Below are positions 35,127-43,566 of a stretch of 64,000 nt of DNA, in pieces (the first letter of the stretch is position 1; the number at the start of each line of letters is the position of its first letter). Made by a program: the position numbers and the translations under genes. Origin of the DNA: an uncultured Bacteroidia bacterium (GTDB lineage: Bacteria > Bacteroidota > Bacteroidia > Bacteroidales > CAJPTX01); contig CALHSW010000053.1 in the NCBI GenBank assembly GCA_938038735.1, forward strand, positions 26,631 through 90,630. The letters run 5' to 3'. The notes beneath the pieces are model-generated. The model ran no database searches. It saw nothing but the letters and a program-made list of their open reading frames with translations, and had not been told where the DNA came from.

Positions 35127-36410
35127 ATGCATCTGAATTTTATAGATCTATTTGCTGGTATCGGAGGGATACGCTTGGGGCTGCAGCAGGCGTGCCAGGC
35201 GGCGGGGCATACGTGCAGCTGCGTCTTCTCATCGGAGATTAAGCCGGCGGCGGTGTCGGTGCTACAGCAGAATTACCCCAACGAGCGGGTGCATGGCGAC
35301 ATCACGGCGATAGCATCGCGGGATATACCAGATTTTGACATTCTATGCGCTGGTTTCCCATGCCAGGCGTTCAGCGTGGCGGGTAGCAGGCGCGGATTTG
35401 CCGATACGCGTGGCACACTGTTTTTTGAGGTGGAGCGCATTCTCGCGGCTAAACGGCCTCGGGGCTTCATTCTTGAGAACGTGGAGGGGCTGGTGACGCA
35501 CGATGGTGGCCGCACGCTGCAGATTATCTTGGCGCACCTGAAGGAGATTGGGTATAGCGTAACCTATAGGGTGCTAAACGCTAGGCACTTCGGCGTGCCG
35601 CAGGATCGTAGGCGCATCTACATAGTGGGTTCTTTTGGTGGTTGTGTTAACCTTGATGGTTTTGCTGTGGAGGAGTCAACGCTGCAAAAGGTGCTTTCGC
35701 AGGGGCTGCCGACGATGCAAACCCCCTTTACGGAGCTTTTACTCTCAAAGTACAGCGCCTCGGAGCTATATGGGAAGGCAATCAAGGATAAACGGGGCGG
35801 AGAAAACAATATTCACAGCTGGGATATTGGGGTAAAGGGGGAGACCACGGAGGAGGAGCGCGAGCTGCTCAACATGCTGCTCACCGAGCGGCGCAAGAAG
35901 CAGTGGGCTGAGGAGTATGGAATCGATTGGATGGACGGCATGCCGCTGACACGCCGCATGATAGCCACTTTTTACCGTAAGGATAACCTCGATGCGATGC
36001 TGAGCAGACTGACGGAAATGGGCTATTTGGTGCGGGAGCATCCCAAACGGAGGGTGATGGTAACCCATGGGCAGGGGATCAGAACCGCGCAGCGGGTTCT
36101 TGATCCTGCATTGCCGCTTGGGTACAACATAGTGGCGGGGAAGCTGAGTTTTGAGGTGTCTAAGATATTGGACCCCAGCACGGTTGCCCCCACGTTGGTG
36201 GCAACGGACGTGGGGCGGTTGGCGGTGGTTGACGGGGCGGGGCTGCGTCGGCTCACCCTGCGAGAGGGGCTGCGTCTGTTTGGCTTTCCCGAGGAGTACC
36301 GCTTTGATGTGCCCGAGAGGGAGGGGTTTGACCTGCTAGGGAATACGGTGGTGGTGCCCGTGGTGCGCAAGGTGTGCACGCGGCTAGTGGAAGGATTGAA
36401 AAATGGATAG
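35127..36410 (+). CDS. DNA (cytosine-5) methyltransferase, partner of the NgoBV-like nuclease
   Basis: 427 residues. Motif I FIDLFAGIGGIRLGL (5-19), IV AGFPCQAFS with Cys79, VI ILENVEGL with Glu117, VIII VPQDRRRIYIVG, and C-terminal IX/X (TLREGLRLFGFPEEY, LLGNTVVVPVV). Between VIII and IX lies a long insertion with IHSWDIGVKGE, a charged LLTERRKKQWAEEYGIDWMDGMPLT stretch and a helical segment, as in NgoBV/NlaIV-type enzymes of predicted GGNNCC specificity. The last 8 bp overlap the nuclease gene. Confidence 0.9.
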   Translation: MHLNFIDLFAGIGGIRLGLQQACQAAGHTCSCVFSSEIKPAAVSVLQQNYPNERVHGDITAIASRDIPDFDILCAGFPCQAFSVAGSRRGFADTRGTLFFEVERILAAKRPRGFILENVEGLVTHDGGRTLQIILAHLKEIGYSVTYRVLNARHFGVPQDRRRIYIVGSFGGCVNLDGFAVEESTLQKVLSQGLPTMQTPFTELLLSKYSASELYGKAIKDKRGGENNIHSWDIGVKGETTEEERELLNMLLTERRKKQWAEEYGIDWMDGMPLTRRMIATFYRKDNLDAMLSRLTEMGYLVREHPKRRVMVTHGQGIRTAQRVLDPALPLGYNIVAGKLSFEVSKILDPSTVAPTLVATDVGRLAVVDGAGLRRLTLREGLRLFGFPEEYRFDVPEREGFDLLGNTVVVPVVRKVCTRLVEGLKNG

Positions 36411-37125
36411 GGCTGAGGAGTTGTACAGGTGTCTCATGGAGGAAATGGGGTTCAAGGGGGCGAAGGGAGAAATAGCCTTTACGCTAAAGGGCATTTCTCT
36501 AGTGGTAAAGCAGAATAATGTAGTGGGAAATATTTTGGAGGAATGGTTGGAGGAGTGGATGCGTAAGGTCGGAATTCCCCATAGACACAATAAGGGGCAG
36601 AGCAGTCCCGATTTTTGGTTGAACGAGGAGTCTGACACAGAAGATTGGCTCGAAGTAAAATCTTTTACAGGTAGTCCGAATTTTGATATTGCTGCGTACA
36701 ATAGTTTCATAAATCTCATTTTGCAGAAGCCCTATAAATTGCAGTCATCTTATCTTTTGATAAAATATAAAATGGCTGGAGGTGAGGTGCTTATTGAGGA
36801 TTGTTGGCTAAAGAAAATATGGGAAATTTGTTCTCCGTCTGGCAAGTGGCCGGTGAAGGTGCAGGATAGGAAGGGAATTATTTTTAACATAAGGCCAGCA
36901 GCATGGTATTCTAACCAATTGGTTTATCCTGTATTTAAGAGTTTGGAAGACTTTTTGTCGGCACTGGAAGAGGTGATTTATGTCTATCCCGATACCCACT
37001 CAAAGGGTGCTACATGGAAAAAAGACCTTGTAGAGAGTTATCGGCGGCACTATGGAGTTGAGCTAAGTATCCCGAGGTGGATGGATATCAAATCTTTGTA
37101 TCAAGTGGAAGATACGACACCATAA
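36403..37125 (+). CDS. Type II restriction endonuclease, NgoBV family
   Basis: 240 residues. The N-terminus ELYRCLMEEMGFKGAKGEIAFTLKGIS and NNVVGNILEEWLEEWM match NgoBV-type nucleases, which recognise GGNNCC. The catalytic site is a PD-(D/E)XK motif: Pro69-Asp70 in SSPDFWL and Glu84-Val-Lys86 in WLEVKSF. Codon use is more AT-rich than in the flanking genes, consistent with acquisition. It overlaps its methyltransferase by 8 bp. No terminator is evident before the next promoter. Confidence 0.88.
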   Translation: MDRAEELYRCLMEEMGFKGAKGEIAFTLKGISLVVKQNNVVGNILEEWLEEWMRKVGIPHRHNKGQSSPDFWLNEESDTEDWLEVKSFTGSPNFDIAAYNSFINLILQKPYKLQSSYLLIKYKMAGGEVLIEDCWLKKIWEICSPSGKWPVKVQDRKGIIFNIRPAAWYSNQLVYPVFKSLEDFLSALEEVIYVYPDTHSKGATWKKDLVESYRRHYGVELSIPRWMDIKSLYQVEDTTP

Positions 37126-37282
37126 GCGTCATTCACGTTGTGGTTGGCAACGATTGTTCGAATGACTAGATTATGGAAAGTGTGGATTGTAAGTGGGTGG
37201 GATTTCAATTGAGATGCATTAGGACATAGCTTTGACAGGCTCTATTGGTCTAAAATGATGTTTTTTTTTTGCGCTGTAGGCG

Positions 37283-37311
37283 TTGCTAATAGAGAATATT
37301 CCTTACCTTTG
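37283..37311 (+). promoter_or_regulatory. Promoter of the POT transporter
   Basis: TTG (37283-37285), 18 bp, TACCTTTG (37304-37311). An oligo-T tract (about 37260-37270) lies just upstream and may act as an UP-like element. Confidence 0.6.
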
Positions 37312-37370
37312 CAAAGTTGCATTGAGGGGCAACGGAATAGCAGTTGTGAAAATTAATCAGTTGATGGGTT

Positions 37371-38933
37371 ATGTTTAAGAATCATCCAAAAGGGCTTTTG
37401 GCGGCGGCCTTAAGCAATATGGGGGAACGGTTCGGCTACTACATTATGAACGCCGTGCTGCTCCTTTTCCTATGCTCTAAGTTCGGGCTCTCCGATGCTA
37501 CGAGCGGGGTTATATACTCGGTGTTCTACGCGTTGATTTACGTGTTGAGCCTCGTGGGCGGTCTGATTGCAGACCGCACGCAGAACTATAAGGGTACCAT
37601 CATGACGGGGTTGATTATCATGGCGTTAGGCTATGTGTTAATCTCTATCCCGATTTTGGCAACGCCGGAGAACAACATGGTGCTTCTTGCCTTTACGTGC
37701 GGTGCGCTGTTGCTGATAGCCTTTGGTAATGGTTTGTTTAAGGGGAATCTACAGGCCATCGTAGGGCAGATGTACGACAACATGGAGGCAGCGACGACCG
37801 ACCCGAAAGAGCTGGAGCGGGTGCGCGGGCTGCGAGATTCCGGGTTCCAGATTTTCTACGTCTTTATCAACATTGGAGGGCTTATCGCACCGTTTGTGGC
37901 GCCGCTGCTGCGCAGCTGGTGGCTGGGCGTGCATGACCTCACCTACAATGCGGCACTTCCGGAGCTCTGCCATAATTTTATAGCGGCGGGAGGGTCATTG
38001 CCAGCGGATCAGCTTGCGAATCTTAGCGATCTCATCTCCAAAGTAGTGCCGCAGGGCATCACGGTGGAGGCGAGCATTGATTGGTGTCAGAACTACCTAA
38101 AGGTATTCAATACCGGGGTACACTACTCGTTTATTGCATCGGTTGCTGCAATGCTTATATCTCTGATAATCTTTATCGCCACGCGTAGGCTGATGCCCAC
38201 GCCGGCTAAGAGGGTCGAGAGCGAGGTGGTGAAATACACAGAGGAGGAGAAGCGTGCGATGGCGAGCGAGATAAAGCAGCGTATGTTGGCCCTGTTCGCA
38301 GTGCTGGGGATCGCGGTGTTCTTTTGGTTCTCGTTCCATCAGAATGGGCAGTCGCTCTCGGTGTTTGCGCGTGATTTTGTGGTGACGAAGACGATCGCCC
38401 CAGAGATATGGCAGGCGATAAATCCATTCTTCGTGATTGTGTTAACGCCTGTGGTGATGTTTGTTTTCAGTGCGTTGGCTCGAGGTGGGCGTGTGCTTTC
38501 TACGCCTCGTAAGATAGCGATAGGTATGGGGATTGCCGCCATGGCGTACATTTTCTTGATGGTGATTTCGCAGGTGAATGGATGGCCTTCGGGCAGCGAC
38601 TTCCGAGCGATGAATCCAGAGTCGCAGGAGGCTATGAAGGCTGGGCCATGGGTTCTTATTCTTACCTACTTCTTCCTTACAGCGGCGGAGCTGCTGATTT
38701 CTCCGCTGGGATTGTCGTTCGTGTCGAAGGTGGCGCCGAAGCATTTGCAGGGTATCTGCCAGGGGCTTTGGTTAGGCGCAACGGCACTGGGCAACCTTTT
38801 GATATGGCTAGGTCCCGTGATGTACAATGCATGGCCGCTGTGGGCGTGCTGGGCGGTGTTCGCCTCGGTGTGCGTGATTTCAATGGGGGTGATGTTTGGC
38901 ATGGTGCGCTGGCTGGAGCGTGCCACTGCGTAG
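37371..38933 (+). CDS. POT-family proton-coupled peptide transporter
   Basis: 520 residues, about 12-14 membrane helices. It imports di- and tripeptides with protons across the inner membrane. The POT signature is clear at the N-terminus: MGERFGYYIMNAVLLLF, then GGLIADR and, in the middle, RDSGFQIFYVFINIGG; helix-rich C-terminal LTAAELLISPLGLSFVSKVAP follows. A larger hydrophilic loop (about 185-250) separates the halves. Peptide import fits the C69 dipeptidase and the amino-acid oxidoreductase encoded further on. Confidence 0.93.
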   Translation: MFKNHPKGLLAAALSNMGERFGYYIMNAVLLLFLCSKFGLSDATSGVIYSVFYALIYVLSLVGGLIADRTQNYKGTIMTGLIIMALGYVLISIPILATPENNMVLLAFTCGALLLIAFGNGLFKGNLQAIVGQMYDNMEAATTDPKELERVRGLRDSGFQIFYVFINIGGLIAPFVAPLLRSWWLGVHDLTYNAALPELCHNFIAAGGSLPADQLANLSDLISKVVPQGITVEASIDWCQNYLKVFNTGVHYSFIASVAAMLISLIIFIATRRLMPTPAKRVESEVVKYTEEEKRAMASEIKQRMLALFAVLGIAVFFWFSFHQNGQSLSVFARDFVVTKTIAPEIWQAINPFFVIVLTPVVMFVFSALARGGRVLSTPRKIAIGMGIAAMAYIFLMVISQVNGWPSGSDFRAMNPESQEAMKAGPWVLILTYFFLTAAELLISPLGLSFVSKVAPKHLQGICQGLWLGATALGNLLIWLGPVMYNAWPLWACWAVFASVCVISMGVMFGMVRWLERATA

Positions 38934-38957
38934 GTGTAGCGAGAATATAATGGTTTT

Positions 38958-38994
38958 GCAGGAGGCTCCATGCGTGGTGCCTCCTGCTTTTTTT
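38958..38994 (+). terminator. Intrinsic terminator of the POT gene
   Basis: Perfect 9-bp stem GCAGGAGGC / GCCTCCTGC, 12-nt loop, then TTTTTTT. Confidence 0.88.
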
Positions 38995-39206
38995 ATCTCT
39001 ACTTCCGCTGCGGATTGGCGTGGGTGGCAAGGTACAGAGGTCATACATAGAAGCTTTGGCTATTGAGGTGCCGTTCTGTAGCTGGGGAGTCATCGCAGCG
39101 TGTGCGTACGAAAAGCGGGTGGCGATTAGGCAGAGATGGGGATGTGCTGGGCGTTGTTTTCATCCACTACCTCATTATGTAGAATACAAGAGCCAATCAA
39201 AATTGT

Positions 39207-39214
39207 TACCTTTG
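39207..39214 (+). promoter_or_regulatory. -7 box (TACCTTTG) of the thioesterase-porQ run
   Basis: A perfect box 49 bp before the chosen start at 39263; it lies inside the longer open frame and argues against upstream starts. Confidence 0.55.
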
Positions 39215-39262
39215 TGCGGTGGGGGTGAGCGGGTGAAGGGGTGTAAATTGTTTTCTATTGAG

Positions 39263-39739
39263 ATGGAGTTGGAAGAGAGTAGAATAGCCATAGAGGATTG
39301 TTACGAAGCCCCTTACCGTAGTTGCTATGGATGCGGGCCGGATAGCAAGGAGGGTTGGCATATAAAGAGCTACGTGGAGGGTGACGATCTGGTGGTGGCG
39401 AGCTTTTTGCCTTCAGCCCGCCTTACGGGCGGCGTACCGCACTTCGCCTACGGCGGCATGCTAGCGGCCGTGATTGATTGCCACGGCAACGCAGCGGCAG
39501 CGTGGTTTTACCATAGGAGTTGTGGCTTGGTGCTGGGGCGGGATCCCCTTGCGCGGAGCGTGACGGCATCGCTTAACGTAAGCTATAAAAAGCCTACTCC
39601 TATGGGCGTTCCGCTCCGCATTGAAGCGAGGCTGCTCTCGCTTGAGGGGCGCAAGGTGCGGGTGGCGGTCGTGGTGCTAGCCGATGGCGAATGCACCTGC
39701 CAGGGCGAGGTGCTCTCTGTAATTGTGAAGCAAGCGTAG
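39263..39739 (+). CDS. PaaI-like hotdog-fold thioesterase
   Basis: 158 residues. The CYGCGPDSKEGWHIKSY opening, FAYGGMLAAVIDCHGNAAAAW helix and SLNVSYKKPTPMGVPLRIEARL strand are typical of PaaI/acyl-CoA thioesterase superfamily proteins, which hydrolyse acyl-CoAs in the cytosol. The catalytic Asp/His area (IDCHGN) is intact. The start ATG 39263 follows the promoter; the open frame extends upstream without homology. porQ begins 11 bp after the stop. Confidence 0.8.
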   Translation: MELEESRIAIEDCYEAPYRSCYGCGPDSKEGWHIKSYVEGDDLVVASFLPSARLTGGVPHFAYGGMLAAVIDCHGNAAAAWFYHRSCGLVLGRDPLARSVTASLNVSYKKPTPMGVPLRIEARLLSLEGRKVRVAVVVLADGECTCQGEVLSVIVKQA

Positions 39740-39749
39740 CGTTAGGGGA

Positions 39750-40877
39750 ATGCGAAGGAGAGAGAAGCGATTGGCGGGTGCGGCGTGGCGTTGGAAATGG
39801 GCGCTCCTCTGCTGCGTAGTGGTCGGGTGTGGCGAGTGCGCATGGGCGCAAAGCGGTGGGCGTAGGGTCTTTGCTTTTCTCGATGCGCCGGTGTCGCCGC
39901 GAGTAGCGGGCGTAGGTGGAAAATTGGCGAGCCTAGGGGGCCGCAATACATGCGGGGTGGGGGGATATAATCCGGCGTTAATATCTCCCGATATGCATAC
40001 GCAGGCAGAGGCGAGCTTCTCTCTGTACTATGCAGGGGTTAAGTATAGCAACGTTGCCTACTTCCACCAATTGCCGTGGGGGCATATGGCAGGGGTTAGC
40101 GCACGGCAGATGTGGTACGGTACGTTTACCCGACGTGACGAGTGGGGTAACGAGCAAGGGCACTTCTCGGCGTACGACTTTACGCTATCCCTGCATTACG
40201 CCATGCCGGTGGGCGATTACCTTACCGTTGGGGTTTCGCTTACCCCTATATACTCCCAGCTCGAGCAGTATAACGCCTTCGGCGTGGTGCTTGATGCTGG
40301 GGTGCAATACACGAGCGGAGATGGGCTTTTCACCGCGGCGGTGGTAGCAAAAAACTTTGGCGGTACGTTTAAGCCCTACTCCCGCGGCCATCGGGAGTGG
40401 GCACCCTTTGAGCTGCTCGCCGGGGTGAGCTATAGGCTGGAGCATGCGCCGTTCCGCTTCCTTTTCACATTACAGCACTTAGAGGATTGGCAGCAGCGTT
40501 TCATACGTGCCTATAGCTACACGGATCATTTGGCCGATCTGTCGAAAGAAAAGGATCACATCTATTCTGAGGACAGGTTAGGGGCGGAGCTTTTGGCGCA
40601 TCCCATTTTTGCCATGGAGTTTGTTCCCTCAGAATACTTTTTTTTGCAGCTGGGGTACAACCCATCACGGGGGCAGCAGATGGGGCTTAAGGGATATCCG
40701 TTCATAGAGGGGCTGAGCTACGGTTTCGGGGTGAACATACGTCGCTTTGGCATGCACTTTAGCCGTGCGCATTACCACCGCGCGGGAGCAACGAACCACG
40801 TGTCCATCAGTTGGCGTTTTGGCAGGTTAAAGCGGGGAGGGGTACGGTTACCAGGGCCAGAAGAAAGGTTAGACTAA
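39750..40877 (+). CDS. porQ: T9SS outer-membrane protein PorQ
   Basis: 375 residues. Signal peptide to about residue 34 (CAWAQ), then RRVFAFLDAPVSPRVAGVGGKLASLGG...NPALISPD, the opening of PorQ-type beta-barrels. PorQ belongs to the T9SS attachment complex with PorU, PorV and PorZ. Beta-strands alternate along the chain and the end is basic, RLKRGGVRLPGPEERLD. The gene heads a porQ-cmk-ispH run, an order I recall from other Bacteroidetes; PorV and PorQ share fold features but not close sequence. Confidence 0.88.
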   Translation: MRRREKRLAGAAWRWKWALLCCVVVGCGECAWAQSGGRRVFAFLDAPVSPRVAGVGGKLASLGGRNTCGVGGYNPALISPDMHTQAEASFSLYYAGVKYSNVAYFHQLPWGHMAGVSARQMWYGTFTRRDEWGNEQGHFSAYDFTLSLHYAMPVGDYLTVGVSLTPIYSQLEQYNAFGVVLDAGVQYTSGDGLFTAAVVAKNFGGTFKPYSRGHREWAPFELLAGVSYRLEHAPFRFLFTLQHLEDWQQRFIRAYSYTDHLADLSKEKDHIYSEDRLGAELLAHPIFAMEFVPSEYFFLQLGYNPSRGQQMGLKGYPFIEGLSYGFGVNIRRFGMHFSRAHYHRAGATNHVSISWRFGRLKRGGVRLPGPEERLD

Positions 40878-40891
40878 AAGCAAGGCATAGG

Positions 40892-41599
40892 ATGGCAAAG
40901 AGAATAACGATAGCGGTTGATGGGTTTTCATCGTGCGGGAAGAGCAGTTTTGCGAAGCAGATAGCGCGTGAGTTGGGGTATATCTACATCGATACGGGCG
41001 CGATGTATCGGACGGTGACGTTGGGTTTTCTTCGTTGGGGGGTGCATGATGTTAATTCCCTGGACACGGAGCGATTACAAAACATTCTCTCCCGCATCAC
41101 AATAGGCTTTGCGCCAGCCGCGGATGGACGTATGGAGGTGACGCTCAATGGGGAGCCGGTGGAGCAGAGCATACGCGGGGAGATGGTGAGCGGCATGGTG
41201 AGCGAGGTGGCAGCAGTGCCGCAGGTGCGCGATATGCTGGTGGCGCAGCAGCGTGAAATAGGAAAGAATGGAGGGGTGGTGATGGATGGGCGCGATATCG
41301 GAACGGTGGTGTTCCCCAACGCAGAGCTAAAACTATTTATGACGGCAGACCTTGACGTGCGGGCGCAGCGGCGCTACGCAGAGCTCAAGGCCAAGGGGCA
41401 GCAACAGTTGCTAGAGATGGTGAAAGATAATTTAGCAAAGCGGGATAGGATTGACCAGGCGAGGGAGTATAGCCCTTTGCGCCGAGCTGAGGATGCCGTG
41501 CTGCTCGATAACACCCATATGACCCCAGCAGAGCAAATGGAATGGCTTCGCCCCCTGCTGAAGGAACGCCTCGGCGAGGATTTTGGAAGCGATAGGTGA
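40892..41599 (+). CDS. cmk: Cytidylate kinase
   Basis: 235 residues. It phosphorylates CMP and dCMP with ATP. The P-loop AVDGFSSCGKSSFAK, GYIYIDTGAMYR, MDGRDIGTVVFPNAELKLFMTA and the LID-type ARAQRRY/REYSPLRRAEDAVLLD residues are canonical. The start is ATG 40892, 15 bp after porQ; the open frame upstream overlaps porQ and is not real. The stop TGA overlaps the ispH ATG by 1 base. Confidence 0.95.
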   Translation: MAKRITIAVDGFSSCGKSSFAKQIARELGYIYIDTGAMYRTVTLGFLRWGVHDVNSLDTERLQNILSRITIGFAPAADGRMEVTLNGEPVEQSIRGEMVSGMVSEVAAVPQVRDMLVAQQREIGKNGGVVMDGRDIGTVVFPNAELKLFMTADLDVRAQRRYAELKAKGQQQLLEMVKDNLAKRDRIDQAREYSPLRRAEDAVLLDNTHMTPAEQMEWLRPLLKERLGEDFGSDR

Positions 41600-42480
41600 T
41601 GCAGATAGAGATAGACGATCGGTCGGGCTTTTGCTTCGGGGTAGTGCGCGCCATTGACATGGCGGAGCGGGAGCTTGCGGCGCGCGGCGCGCTGCTTTGC
41701 CTTGGGGACATCGTGCATAACGGCGAGGAGGTGGCGCGGCTTGAGGGGCGAGGGCTAAAGACTATTCAGTATAGCGATTTGGCATCGCATGCGGGGCAAG
41801 CTGTGCTGCTGCGGGCGCATGGGGAGCCACCCAGTACGTACGCCCGGGCGGAGGATTTGGGTATGCCTGTGGTGGATGCAACGTGCCCCGTGGTGCTAGC
41901 GCTGCAACGGAAAGTAAAGGTCCGGGGCGAAGCGTTGCTGCCGCAGGGGGGTGCTGTAATCATTTTTGGAAAGAGTGGGCATGCAGAGGTTTTGGGGCTA
42001 CTCGGACAAACGGCGTGCGAACGGCACGTGGTGATGACAAAGGACGACCTGGATGGTATCCCATTTAACCGTCCGATAGATTGCTTTTCGCAAACCACCA
42101 TGAGTCCCACGCTGTACGAGGAGATTGTGGGCGAGGTTCGTCAACGGATGCAACGCGCATTCGGGAAGGCAGACGTGCCGCTGCGGGTGCATAGCACCAC
42201 GTGTGGGCAGGTGAGCAATAGGAAGGAGGAGGTAGGGACGTTTGCCCGTACGCACGATGCAGTGCTTTTTGTGAGCGGGGTGAAGAGTTCCAACGGGAAG
42301 ATGCTCTACGAGGAGTGCTTGAAGGTAAACCCGCGGACCTACTTTTTGAGTTCCCCCGGGGAGTTGCGGGAGTCGTGGTTGCACGGTGTGGAGCGGCTGG
42401 GGATATGTGGTGCTACCTCCACCCCCCGGTGGCTCATGGAGTCTGTAGCGCAAAGAGCTGATGAATTGGCGAGGGGGTAA
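41599..42480 (+). CDS. ispH: 4-hydroxy-3-methylbut-2-enyl diphosphate reductase
   Basis: 293 residues. IspH performs the last MEP-pathway step, producing IPP and DMAPP, with a 4Fe-4S cluster held by three cysteines, seen here as Cys12 (SGFCFGVVRAI), Cys96 (DATCPVV) and Cys202 (STTCGQ). His40 (DIVHN) and His74 (RAHGEPP) are in place. ATG 41599 shares one base with the cmk stop (TGATG). ispF, earlier in the same pathway, lies 8 kb upstream behind porV. Confidence 0.95.
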   Translation: MQIEIDDRSGFCFGVVRAIDMAERELAARGALLCLGDIVHNGEEVARLEGRGLKTIQYSDLASHAGQAVLLRAHGEPPSTYARAEDLGMPVVDATCPVVLALQRKVKVRGEALLPQGGAVIIFGKSGHAEVLGLLGQTACERHVVMTKDDLDGIPFNRPIDCFSQTTMSPTLYEEIVGEVRQRMQRAFGKADVPLRVHSTTCGQVSNRKEEVGTFARTHDAVLFVSGVKSSNGKMLYEECLKVNPRTYFLSSPGELRESWLHGVERLGICGATSTPRWLMESVAQRADELARG

Positions 42481-42508
42481 TGTCGGGACATAGGTTAGGA
42501 GTTTTCGT

Positions 42509-43480
42509 ATGGAGATAAGAGAGCCTTTGTTTTTTAAGCCGATTCTGTTGCCACGTATATGGGGAGGGAGCCGTTTGGGAAGTGCGATCGATGGTGTGCC
42601 GGTGGGGGAGTCGTGGCTCTTCTCACCGCTTGCGGGGGAGGAGACGGTGGTGGAGCAAGGCCCTTTTCAGGGTGAAAGCGTGGTATCATTAGCGGAGCGT
42701 TTCGGGGCGTCGTTGGTGGGGTCTTATGTATACGCCAACTACGGTGCGACCTTCCCATTGCTTGTAAAGATTTTGGACACTGCGTCTACCCTTTCCGTGC
42801 AGCTGCATCCCGATGAGGCAACGGCGCGGAGGGCCGGCTTGGCGTGCGGGAAGCGGGAGGCTTGGTACGTGCTGCCCGAGGGTGATGGGGCCAATATGCT
42901 GCTGGGGCTTCGCGAGGCGTTGACGAGGGGGGAGTTGGCTGAGGCGGTGGCTGCGCATCGCATAGGCGGGCTGCTCAATAGGGTGCGCGCCGAGGCGGGG
43001 TGTTGCTACGAGGTGCCGGCGGGTACTATCCATGCGCTGGATGCGGGCAATTTTGTATTAGAGCTGCAGCAGCCGAGCGATACCACCTACCGCCTATACG
43101 ATTGGGGCAGGGTGGATGCGCAGGGCAAGGGGCGGCCGTTGCATGTCGAAGAGAGTTTAGCGTGCGCCACGCTAACGCCCTATAGGATGGGGGAGAGAGC
43201 AGGGTGCAAATCGGGTGGGGCTGCATGGACGCAACTGGTTGCGCCGCCCTTTTTCTCGGCGTCCCGCGCCGCATTGCCCTGCGGCGGGTGCGTTGAGGTG
43301 CGTGCTGAGGGGGAGGCGATACTGTTGGTACTGACCGAGGGTTCGGCAGAACTGCGTTCCGCCGAGGGGCAACGATGGCCATTGCCGTTGCACCGTGCGG
43401 TGCTCCTACCGGCGCAATTCGGGGCGGGGCGCATTGTGAGCAGTGCCGGGGGCGTGGTGGTGGCGAGCCGTGCGCAGTAG
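42509..43480 (+). CDS. manA: Mannose-6-phosphate isomerase, class I
   Basis: 323 residues. It interconverts mannose 6-phosphate and fructose 6-phosphate and feeds GDP-mannose-type glycan precursors. The N-terminus FKPILLPRIWGGSRLG, the zinc-binding LSVQLHPDEATARRAG region and PAGTIHALDAGNFVLELQQPSDTTYRLYDWGR are characteristic; the length matches the short bacterial class. It starts 28 bp after ispH and ends the run before the next promoter. The product is relevant to the surface glycan genes at 53-56 kb. Confidence 0.93.
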   Translation: MEIREPLFFKPILLPRIWGGSRLGSAIDGVPVGESWLFSPLAGEETVVEQGPFQGESVVSLAERFGASLVGSYVYANYGATFPLLVKILDTASTLSVQLHPDEATARRAGLACGKREAWYVLPEGDGANMLLGLREALTRGELAEAVAAHRIGGLLNRVRAEAGCCYEVPAGTIHALDAGNFVLELQQPSDTTYRLYDWGRVDAQGKGRPLHVEESLACATLTPYRMGERAGCKSGGAAWTQLVAPPFFSASRAALPCGGCVEVRAEGEAILLVLTEGSAELRSAEGQRWPLPLHRAVLLPAQFGAGRIVSSAGGVVVASRAQ

Positions 43481-43541
43481 CATTAACATTACGTTAACCT
43501 TCTTTTTCTGAATTTTAACCAGCCCTGTGCGGGAGTAGGCT

Positions 43542-43549
43542 TACCTTTG
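43542..43549 (+). promoter_or_regulatory. -7 box (TACCTTTG)
   Basis: A perfect box 17 bp before the ATG of the large outer-membrane protein gene, giving a very short 5' UTR. Confidence 0.55.
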
Positions 43550-43566
43550 CGTGAAAATAAAAGGTA

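Noticed and set aside
35006..35242. Small gene between the C45 hydrolase and the methyltransferase
   Set aside because: It overlaps the methyltransferase start in another frame and has no recognisable features.
39020..39262. N-terminal extension of the thioesterase
   Set aside because: It spans the POT terminator's downstream region and a perfect -7 box, and has no family similarity.
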